Of a stretch of 8,617 nucleotides of DNA, positions 1 through 4,649 are shown piece after piece. Below the pieces are notes generated by a model, which did not search any database, was not told the DNA's origin, and worked only from the letters and a program-made list of their open reading frames with translations. Numbering within the stretch: the stretch's first letter is position 1; each line of letters starts with the position of its first letter. This DNA comes from an uncultured Clostridia bacterium (GTDB taxonomy: Bacteria; Bacillota; Clostridia; Oscillospirales; Ruminococcaceae). The stretch covers positions 1-8,617 of the forward strand of contig CAMWLH010000068.1 in the NCBI GenBank assembly GCA_947175045.1, written 5' to 3'. The position numbers and the translations under genes were made by a program.

Positions 1-1
1 C

Positions 2-187
2 TGCGCCAACTGCGCGGCAAAAATGGAGACGGCGATAAACAAGCTGGAGGGCGTAAAGTCCGCTACGGTCAGCTTTATGTCGCAGAAGCTCACTATCGAA
101 GCCGACGACGAGGTATTTGACGAGGTGGTAAAAAAGGCGGTCGAGTGCATAAAAAAGGTGGAGCCCGACTGCACGGTAAAGCTCTGA
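2..187 (+). CDS. Stand-alone heavy-metal-associated (HMA) domain protein, 3' part
   Basis: The frame is open from the left edge and ends in TGA, giving 61 visible residues; the start lies outside the window. The visible part begins Cys-Ala-Asn-Cys, the CxxC metal-binding motif of the ferredoxin-like HMA fold. It continues with the usual helix and strand pattern (METAINKLEGVKSATVSF, then KLTIEADDE). Only a few N-terminal residues should be missing, since free HMA proteins are about 65-80 residues long. Such proteins bind soft metal ions through the two cysteines and pass them to a partner ATPase. The next gene is a P1B ATPase without its own HMA domain, starting 16 bases later, so this protein is probably its metal-delivery partner encoded separately. 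A further Cys pair near the C-terminus (VECIKKVEPDC) may be functional or incidental. The family call is confident; metal specificity is not visible. Confidence 0.9.
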   Translation, partial: CANCAAKMETAINKLEGVKSATVSFMSQKLTIEADDEVFDEVVKKAVECIKKVEPDCTVKL

Positions 188-203
188 AGGGAGTTTCGGC
201 ACT

Positions 204-2051
204 ATGAGCAAGAAACAAAAAAAGAACCTGCTGCGTATCATCATAGCGGCGGTCATCTTCGCGGCGGGTCTGTTCGTTCCCGAGGGGGAGAGATTTTCTG
301 TAATATGGTTCGTAAGGCTGGGGGTATTTCTGGCGGCATATTTTACGGTCGGGTGGGATATCCTCTGGCGGGCGGTGCGTAATATCGCCCATGGGCAGGT
401 GTTCGACGAGAATTTTCTTATGACGATAGCCTCCGTCGGAGCTATGGTTATCGGGGAATATTCCGAGGGCGTGGCGGTAATGATATTCTATCAGGTGGGG
501 GAGCTTTTCCAGTCCGTCGCGGTGGGAAAGTCCCGCAAAAATATCGCGGATATGATAGATATCAACCCCGAATACGCCAATGTGGAGCGTGACGGGACTG
601 TTTCAGAGGTCGAGCCCGGCGAGGTTGAAACGGGTGAGATAATCGTGATAAAGCCCGGGGAAAAAATACCGCTTGACGGCGAGGTGATCTTCGGCGCAAG
701 CGGTCTTAACACCTCCGCCCTTACGGGAGAAAGCGCCCTGCGAGAAGTGACTGTCGGGGACGAGGTGATCAGCGGCTGCTTAAACACGAACGGTCTGCTG
801 AAGATCCGCGTGAGCCGTCCCTATTCCGATTCGACGGTGGCGAAAATTCTGGAGCTGGTGGAAAATTCCTCGGAAAGCAAGGCGAAGACCGAGAATTTCA
901 TTACCCGCTTTGCGAGAGTATACACGCCTATCGTAGTCATAGGAGCGGTACTTCTGGCAGTAATCCCCTCAATTATTACGGGGAATTGGAGCGAATGGGT
1001 ATACAGAGCGCTGACGTTTCTGGTAGTTTCCTGCCCCTGCGCACTGGTCATTTCAGTGCCGCTGTCCTATTTCGGCGGTATCGGCGGGGCTTCGCGGCGC
1101 GGAATAATGATAAAAGGCGCGAATTATCTCGAAGCGCTTTATAACGCCAAAACCTTTGTTTTCGATAAAACCGGGACTCTCACAAAGGGCAGCTTTACGG
1201 TGAGCAAAATAGTTCCCGAGGGCGTTTCCGAAGAGGAGCTGCTGACCTGCTGCGCGGCTGCGGAGAGCTTTTCAAACCACCCCATCGCCTGTTCGATAGT
1301 GAGCGCGGCGGGGGAGAATATTCCCAAGGCGGAGAACGCGGAGGAGATCGCGGGCTATGGAGTTACCGCGGAGGTAAACGGCAGAAAAATAAGCGCGGGG
1401 AACGTCCGTCTTATGGATAAGATAGGCGCGGAATATGCCGAAATCGTAAGCACGGGAACGGTAGTTCACACTGCCATAGACGGAAAATACGCGGGGCATA
1501 TCGTTATTTCCGACGAAATAAAAGAGGGCGCGGCAGATACTCTCGCATCGCTGAAAAAATCGGGAGCGAAAACGGTAATGCTCACCGGCGACAGAAAAGT
1601 CACAGCGCAGGCGGTGGCGGGAGCAGTCGGGATAGACGAATGTATAGCGGAGCTTCTGCCCGACGGAAAGGTAGCCAAGGTGGAGGAGCTGTATGCTGCA
1701 AAACCCGCGAAATCTACCCTTGTGTATGTGGGGGACGGTATGAACGACGCACCCTCGCTCGCCAGAGCCGACGTGGGAATAGCAATGGGCGGTCTTGGCA
1801 GCGACGCGGCGATAGAAGCGGCGGATATAGTGCTGATGAACGATAATATAAGCAATATTTCCGTCACCGTAAAAATCGCCCGAAAGACTCACCGCATAGT
1901 TATGGAAAATATTGTTTTCGCGTTGGGAGTAAAGGTCGCGGTGCTGGCGCTTACCGCGTTCGGGTTTGGAAATATGTGGGCGGCGGTGTTCGCCGACGTG
2001 GGGGTTTCGGTCATAGCGATAATCAATGCTATGAGGGCGATGAAAAACTGA
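204..2051 (+). CDS. P1B-type heavy-metal exporting ATPase (Zn/Cd/Pb type, ZntA/CadA-like)
   Basis: This 615-residue membrane ATPase should pump divalent soft metals out of the cytoplasm using ATP. All core motifs are intact: actuator TGES (174-177), CPC metal site (277-279) in the sixth membrane helix, phosphorylated Asp321 in DKTGTLTKG, the P1B-specific His359-Pro360, TGDR (461-464) and GDGMNDAP (510-517). Eight hydrophobic segments are seen: about 9-25, 32-52, 69-85, 86-104, 236-256, 266-292, 569-588 and 591-611. Lys577 and Asp598 match the Lys/Asp pair of the last two helices in ZntA, which points to the Zn/Cd/Pb subgroup (P1B-2) rather than Cu. Glu100 may match the entry-site Glu of ZntA. 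ZntA/CadA proteins are usually about 700-730 residues; the difference is the missing N-terminal HMA domain, supplied by the gene just upstream. The ATG is preceded by AAGGGAG at 187-193, ten bases away. The pump's regulator, perhaps ArsR/CadC-like, would lie left of the window. Confidence 0.95.
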   Translation: MSKKQKKNLLRIIIAAVIFAAGLFVPEGERFSVIWFVRLGVFLAAYFTVGWDILWRAVRNIAHGQVFDENFLMTIASVGAMVIGEYSEGVAVMIFYQVGELFQSVAVGKSRKNIADMIDINPEYANVERDGTVSEVEPGEVETGEIIVIKPGEKIPLDGEVIFGASGLNTSALTGESALREVTVGDEVISGCLNTNGLLKIRVSRPYSDSTVAKILELVENSSESKAKTENFITRFARVYTPIVVIGAVLLAVIPSIITGNWSEWVYRALTFLVVSCPCALVISVPLSYFGGIGGASRRGIMIKGANYLEALYNAKTFVFDKTGTLTKGSFTVSKIVPEGVSEEELLTCCAAAESFSNHPIACSIVSAAGENIPKAENAEEIAGYGVTAEVNGRKISAGNVRLMDKIGAEYAEIVSTGTVVHTAIDGKYAGHIVISDEIKEGAADTLASLKKSGAKTVMLTGDRKVTAQAVAGAVGIDECIAELLPDGKVAKVEELYAAKPAKSTLVYVGDGMNDAPSLARADVGIAMGGLGSDAAIEAADIVLMNDNISNISVTVKIARKTHRIVMENIVFALGVKVAVLALTAFGFGNMWAAVFADVGVSVIAIINAMRAMKN

Positions 2052-2060
2052 TAAAAAGTA

Positions 2061-2089
2061 TTGACAATAATTTACTTATAATTTATAAT
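2061..2089 (+). promoter_or_regulatory. Perfect consensus sigma-A promoter downstream of the metal ATPase
   Basis: TTGACA at 2061-2066, a 17-base spacer, then TATAAT at 2084-2089. All twelve consensus bases match at optimal spacing. It points rightward from just behind the ATPase stop codon, where no + strand gene follows. The start site would be near A2096. The only other promoter this good in the window (4538-4566) precedes a real gene, which makes chance less likely. Whether it is active is not shown. Confidence 0.65.
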
Positions 2090-2090
2090 T

Positions 2091-2121
2091 ATATCAAGCC
2101 GACACAGCTTCGGCTTGATAT
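2091..2121 (+). terminator. Hairpin after metal ATPase, probable Rho-independent terminator
   Basis: A perfect 12-bp inverted repeat (ATATCAAGCCGA at 2091-2102, TCGGCTTGATAT at 2110-2121) encloses a 7-base loop and is followed by TTATTG. It lies 40 bases after the ATPase stop and probably ends the efflux operon. The T-run is short, so termination may be incomplete. If the promoter at 2061-2089 is active, a shortened form of this hairpin would be the 5' end of its RNA. Confidence 0.6.
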
Positions 2122-2175
2122 TTATTGTAGCTTTAGCGCCAATAAAAAATGACTGCTCATGCAGCCATTTTTTAT
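2096..2175 (+). ncRNA. Candidate small RNA between metal ATPase and convergent gene
   Basis: This is inferred from layout. A perfect promoter ends at 2089, so transcription should start near A2096. That is exactly the first base of a 7-bp stem (AAGCCGA 2096-2102 with TCGGCTT 2110-2116), placing a stable hairpin at the extreme 5' end. About 25 unpaired bases follow, then a terminator-like hairpin with a T-run ending near 2175. The product would be roughly 80 nt. No ribosome-bound ORF is apparent. The last bases overlap the 3' end of the convergent gene and are antisense to it. It matches no RNA family I recognise. The alternative is that both hairpins only terminate the two flanking genes and the promoter produces antisense RNA. 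Confidence 0.4.
2142..2175. terminator. Bidirectional terminator between convergent genes
   Basis: A 15-base inverted repeat (2142-2156 with 2161-2175, loop TCAT) has an A-run on its left and a T-run on its right, so it can work on both strands. The single imperfect position (2152/2165) is a G-U wobble on the - strand but an A-C mismatch on the + strand, so it should be stronger for the leftward gene. The TAA stop of that gene (2174-2172) lies inside the stem. Confidence 0.75.
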
Positions 2176-2642
2176 ACCATGTTTATATGAAATTCTCCCC
2201 GCGCCCCTGCGCGTCTGCCTACCGCCTTTACAGCGTAATCGGCGGGAGCGAGCTCCGCTGTTACCGAGCTTACATTTTTGTCCTCATCGTATATGGAAGC
2301 AACCACCTCGTTGCTGTCCATGTTCACCAGAACAACCTTGAGATCGCCCTTAGCATCTTCAAGCTCGCAGTCAAAGGAGTAAACCGCGTTTTCCTCCGCC
2401 GTGAAATATTTCAAAGCGAAAACTCCCCACAATTTGTCGACCTCAAAGCTCCATTCGTTATCTTTATTCTCGGTCATATGTACCGACAGCTTTTCGGATT
2501 CGTGATAGTCGTTGGTTCTCGCTATTACCTTATCGCTGTCGTATACGTCGTACCCGAAAAACTGCGATAAGCCCATCGGCACAGCCACCATAACCGCGAA
2601 TGCCGCGGAAAGCGTGATAACAAATCCCGTTCTGCTTTTCAT
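2172..2642 (-). CDS. Small membrane-anchored or secreted protein of unknown function
   Basis: This gene encodes 156 residues that I do not recognise. The N-terminus has the basic start MKSR followed by one hydrophobic stretch (about residues 6-25), which fits an uncleaved anchor or a signal peptide; no lipobox Cys is present. The remaining 125 or so residues are acidic, with alternating patterns such as YSFDCELEDAKGDLKVVLVN that suggest beta strands. An extracytoplasmic beta-rich domain is therefore likely. The start ATG has a weak GGGGAT ribosome site six bases upstream. The gene stands 242 bases behind the HD-domain gene and convergent to the metal ATPase, with a possible promoter and a palindromic leader in the spacer. 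Its stop codon lies inside the bidirectional terminator. It is preferred over the overlapping + strand frame because that one lacks a ribosome site and a plausible composition. The role is unknown. Confidence 0.75.
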   Translation of the reverse strand: MKSRTGFVITLSAAFAVMVAVPMGLSQFFGYDVYDSDKVIARTNDYHESEKLSVHMTENKDNEWSFEVDKLWGVFALKYFTAEENAVYSFDCELEDAKGDLKVVLVNMDSNEVVASIYDEDKNVSSVTAELAPADYAVKAVGRRAGARGEFHINMV

Positions 2643-2680
2643 AGTCTATCCCCATTCTTTAATTATAATAGAGAACAGAG

Positions 2681-2728
2681 GTAAAACAGCTTGCGTAGGT
2701 TGAAAGGCAGTAAGCAAATCTGTTTTAC
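2681..2728 (-). repeat. Inverted repeat in the leader of the unknown membrane protein
   Basis: GTAAAACAG at 2681-2689 and CTGTTTTAC at 2720-2728 form a perfect 9-bp inverted repeat. The stem can extend inward by TTGC/GCAA past a small bulge, leaving a 19-base loop. It lies 39 bases before the start codon of the leftward gene. No T-run follows on the - strand, so it is not a terminator. It may be an RNA leader structure or a protein binding site; I match it to no known riboswitch. Confidence 0.5.
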
Positions 2729-2797
2729 ATTGAAAAAAGGACGTTTCATTATTTTGAGGAACACATTATTTTTTGTCTTACCTCCGGCTCTGAAATT

Positions 2798-2806
2798 ATT
2801 TTACCA
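2798..2806 (-). promoter_or_regulatory. Candidate extended -10 promoter for the unknown membrane protein
   Basis: On the - strand this reads TGG-TAAAAT, an extended -10 element with one mismatch in the hexamer. No good -35 box is seen, but extended -10 promoters can do without one. Transcription would start near 2791 and give a leader of about 150 nt containing the inverted repeat at 2681-2728. A second TATAAT at 2667-2662 is closer to the gene but has no -35 and would leave a very short leader. Confidence 0.35.
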
Positions 2807-2812
2807 TAAATT

Positions 2813-2842
2813 TCTTAAGTAAATATGTACATAAATCTTAAG
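2813..2842. promoter_or_regulatory. Palindrome cluster near the candidate promoter
   Basis: The 10-bp perfect palindrome TATGTACATA (2824-2833) is flanked by two CTTAAG palindromes (2813-2818 and 2837-2842). It sits where the -35 region of the candidate promoter at 2798-2806 would be. This could be an operator, but the stretch is AT-rich and short palindromes arise easily in such DNA. Confidence 0.25.
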
Positions 2843-2884
2843 GTTTTCTTAATTGAAATAATTCGGAGCTTAACATAACGACCG

Positions 2885-3469
2885 TCATTTATCGCTTCCT
2901 TCAAGGAAATAGCTCGCCTCCATATCCGCTACGGAAAGCGCGAACGCGAAGGGGTACATTTCCAGCGCCCTGCCGATGGTGTTTTTGTCCTCGACCCCGG
3001 AAAAGCCCATATGCCAGCGTATTGCCATAGCCTCCTCGCGGGTGAGCCGCATAAATCCGCTTACCATATAAACGCTTTTTTCCCCGTGACCGTAGGGCAG
3101 AGTATCGTGTATCTCATAATAGGGAACCCTCTCCCACTGTCCGTCCTTGTTCTTGGCGTTGCGGAAACTTGTGCGGTAGAAATTCACCTTGCATATATCG
3201 TGCAGAAGAGCCGCTATCGCAATGCTCTCGTTGGAAGCCGAAAGCCCGTATTCGGTCTTGACCCTCTCACGCTCCATATATGCGCACAGGCATTTATAGA
3301 CATTTAGGGAGTGCTTCAGAAGCCCGCCCTCGAAGGCGTTGTGGTAGCGCGTGCTGGCGGGTGCGGTAAAAAAGTCGCTCTTGTTTTCCAGAAAATCCAA
3401 CAGCTTGTCAGCGCCGTCTCGTTTTATTTTGTCGTTGTAGATGGCTATAAATTCTTCTTTTTCGGTCAT
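2885..3469 (-). CDS. HD-domain phosphohydrolase, YhaM-like without the OB-fold domain
   Basis: This 194-residue cytoplasmic protein is built almost entirely of a metal-dependent HD domain. Likely metal ligands are His53 (LLKHSLNVY), His90-Asp91 with Lys94 (LLHDICKV), His128 (YGHGEKS), His153 (RWHMG) and Asp182 (SVADMEAS); His43 in RYHNAFEGG is also typical. The opening APASTRYHNAFEGGLLKHS resembles the HD part of the 3'-5' exoribonuclease YhaM. That enzyme is longer and carries an N-terminal OB-fold nucleic-acid domain, absent here. The reaction is therefore probably cleavage of a phosphodiester or phosphomonoester, with the substrate unknown. The ATG follows a strong GGAGG six bases upstream, which lies inside the end of the lipoprotein gene. 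Only one base separates that stop from this start, so the two genes are probably translationally coupled. No clear terminator follows; only a weak AT-rich hairpin occurs at 2838-2852. Confidence 0.85.
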   Translation of the reverse strand: MTEKEEFIAIYNDKIKRDGADKLLDFLENKSDFFTAPASTRYHNAFEGGLLKHSLNVYKCLCAYMERERVKTEYGLSASNESIAIAALLHDICKVNFYRTSFRNAKNKDGQWERVPYYEIHDTLPYGHGEKSVYMVSGFMRLTREEAMAIRWHMGFSGVEDKNTIGRALEMYPFAFALSVADMEASYFLEGSDK

Positions 3470-3470
3470 G

Positions 3471-4301
3471 CTAATCCTCCCAGCCCGTAAATTTTACCTG
3501 CTTGCGGTTAAGGCATTTATTCTTAATATCAAAGCTGTATTCGTATTTTATAACGGTATATCCGCCGCTCGGCTTTTCCGCCACAAGGTGCTGAACCATC
3601 TCCCCCGCCGATCTCATTTCAAGATGGGTTCCGTAGGGAGCAGCTTCCTCGCCGTTTTCGTATACGGGCACCTCGGTTATTTTCCCGCCGAATACCGCGA
3701 AATACCGTGCGTACTGCGGCGCTTCCACCTCGTTTATTATGTGGAAATCAAGCCGTATAAGATCGGGAAATTCCTCCGCTAAAAACTCGCGCTTGTTAGA
3801 GATCAGCTCGCAGCCGTAGGAAAGATTTTCCGCCACGCTCTCCAGGATAAGAAATCTGTCGTCACGCGGAACGTTTATTTTAAGGCTGTCTATGACTTCT
3901 CCCCGCTTAAGCAGATCAAGGCGGAAATCCCCGTATAGATCGCCGTTTATGTATGTAGTGTCGATATCCGTTTCACTTTCCTCATGACTGTTGTATTTCA
4001 CGCCGGAGATCTCCACCGTGTAGTAGTCCGACTCGGAGTATATGTTTATTATGGTGTAGGAGAGCCTGTCACCCTGCACTCTCGGGGTCTGGATAGCCTC
4101 GGGGATAACGTCGCTGACTTCAAGCGAGGTCTGCGCGGAGGTGTTTGCGGTGGTGGTAGTGATAGCGGCGGGAGGGGGCTCCTCGGTAGGCGGCTGCGTT
4201 GCGGAGGTATAATGGTAGCTTGTTTCGTTGTTTTCAAGATTGCAGCCGACAAAAATAATTACATAAAAAACAACTATCGCGGCTGATAAAATCTTCTTCA
4301 T
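3471..4301 (-). CDS. Lipoprotein of unknown function
   Basis: This gene encodes 276 residues with a lipoprotein signal: MKK, a hydrophobic stretch, and FVG-Cys20 as lipobox (Phe at -3 is slightly unusual). A Thr/Pro-rich linker of about 27 residues (33-59) should span the cell wall. It is followed by a folded domain of about 215 residues rich in strand-like segments (SYTIINIYSESDYYTVEISG, YARYFAVFGGKITEVPVY). I do not recognise the domain. The ATG at 4301 was chosen because AAGGAGG (4315-4309) lies seven bases upstream. A GTG six bases earlier (4307) shares the frame but would sit directly against that ribosome site. A good promoter lies at 4360-4332. It is the first gene of a leftward unit and is separated by one base from the HD-domain gene. 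The coupling suggests a shared role, but none can be named. Confidence 0.82.
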   Translation of the reverse strand: MKKILSAAIVVFYVIIFVGCNLENNETSYHYTSATQPPTEEPPPAAITTTTANTSAQTSLEVSDVIPEAIQTPRVQGDRLSYTIINIYSESDYYTVEISGVKYNSHEESETDIDTTYINGDLYGDFRLDLLKRGEVIDSLKINVPRDDRFLILESVAENLSYGCELISNKREFLAEEFPDLIRLDFHIINEVEAPQYARYFAVFGGKITEVPVYENGEEAAPYGTHLEMRSAGEMVQHLVAEKPSGGYTVIKYEYSFDIKNKCLNRKQVKFTGWED

Positions 4302-4331
4302 TCCCACACCTCCTTAGCAGCATTTAAGTAC

Positions 4332-4360
4332 ATTATAATAGAATTTCCCGGAAAAATCAA
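4332..4360 (-). promoter_or_regulatory. Promoter of the lipoprotein/HD-domain genes
   Basis: On the - strand, TTGATT (4360-4355), a 17-base spacer and a perfect TATAAT (4337-4332). The start site would be near 4325, giving a leader of about 24 bases that contains the AAGGAGG ribosome site. The spacer holds a small palindrome, TTTCC-C-GGAAA read on the + strand (4344-4354), which could be an operator. Confidence 0.65.
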
Positions 4361-4421
4361 GTACATAACGGGATATTTGGCTGACGGAATGTCGAAATAA
4401 TAAAAAAGCATGAAAGGCGGC

Positions 4422-4432
4422 ACAATAATTGT
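4422..4432. promoter_or_regulatory. Short palindrome ACAAT-A-ATTGT
   Basis: An 11-base perfect palindrome lies between the two divergent promoters. The AAT-n-ATT core resembles Fur/PerR/Zur-family boxes, but the arms are only five bases and do not match a known consensus. The suggestion is weak. Confidence 0.2.
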
Positions 4433-4453
4433 CGGATCATTTTTTTTGCGATC

Positions 4454-4483
4454 TGCATAAAACAAATAAAAAAGTTGCATAAA
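4454..4483. repeat. Direct repeat TGCATAAA x2, 22 bases apart
   Basis: TGCATAAA occurs at 4454-4461 and 4476-4483, about two helical turns apart, so both copies face the same side of the DNA. They lie roughly 90-120 bases upstream of the expected peptidase transcription start, a plausible place for an activator. The region is AT-rich, so chance is possible. Confidence 0.3.
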
Positions 4484-4537
4484 TGTATATTTTCTGTCTT
4501 TTGACCGTGAAAAAATCAAAAATATTGAAAAAATAAA

Positions 4538-4566
4538 TTGACAATGCCGTTAAAATCGTGTATAAT
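4538..4566 (+). promoter_or_regulatory. Perfect consensus promoter of the M3 peptidase gene
   Basis: TTGACA (4538-4543), a 17-base spacer, TATAAT (4561-4566). All twelve bases match. Transcription should begin near 4573, giving a leader of about 77 nt before the ATG at 4650. This also shows that the TTG at 4581, in the same frame, lies at the very 5' end of the mRNA with no ribosome site. Confidence 0.85.
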
Positions 4567-4623
4567 TAAATAAATATTCATTGAAAAAGCCACATTATAA
4601 ATGTATAAGCAGAGGTGCGGAAA

Positions 4624-4638
4624 ATTTCAAATTGAAAT
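4624..4638. promoter_or_regulatory. 15-base palindrome in the M3 peptidase leader, possible operator
   Basis: ATTTCAA-A-TTGAAAT is a perfect 7-1-7 inverted repeat directly before the GGGAG ribosome site (4640-4644). A one-base centre favours a DNA operator for a dimeric repressor over a regulatory RNA hairpin, although a weaker hairpin with a wider loop could form. The regulator is unknown. Confidence 0.35.
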
Positions 4639-4649
4639 CGGGAGTTAAG

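Larger units (their letters stand above)
4302..4649. other. Divergent intergenic region between lipoprotein and M3 peptidase genes
   Basis: About 350 bases without a supported gene, AT-rich throughout. It holds a leftward promoter near the lipoprotein, a rightward consensus promoter near the peptidase, a short palindrome and a direct repeat between them, and a 15-base palindrome in the peptidase leader. A - strand frame at 4298-4519 overlaps the lipoprotein start and promoter and is not credible. Confidence 0.8.

Noticed and set aside
1272..1892. Long - strand frame inside the metal ATPase gene (206 codons)
   Set aside because: It is antisense to a fully intact P-type ATPase with all motifs, lacks a ribosome site, and has an implausible composition. 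The same holds for - strand frames inside the peptidase (5538-6080) and binding protein (7081-7701).
2149..2190. 13-residue ORF within the putative small RNA
   Set aside because: No ribosome site precedes it, and its start is in the A-run and stem of the terminator.
2115..2570. + strand frame of 151 codons downstream of the perfect promoter
   Set aside because: It begins with TTG without a ribosome site and lies opposite the unknown membrane protein, whose - strand reading has a natural signal/anchor and composition. It looks like a shadow of that gene.
2749..2766. Five-codon leader ORF on the - strand after a GGAGG
   Set aside because: The ribosome-site-like sequence is 14 bases from the ATG, too far for normal initiation, and the peptide is too short to judge.
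2838..2852. Hairpin TTAAG-GTTTT-CTTAA as terminator for the HD gene
   Set aside because: The five A/T-rich base pairs are too weak and no T-run follows on the - strand.
4302..4307. GTG start for the lipoprotein, two codons longer
   Set aside because: It would lie one base from AAGGAGG; the ATG at 4301 has a seven-base spacing and the usual MKK start.
4298..4519. - strand frame of 73 codons upstream of the lipoprotein
   Set aside because: It covers the lipoprotein promoter, ribosome site and start codon, and has no ribosome site of its own.
4581..4649. TTG start giving the M3 peptidase 23 more residues
   Set aside because: It is eight bases from the expected mRNA start with no ribosome site; ATG 4650 has GGGAG at good spacing and gives a typical family N-terminus.
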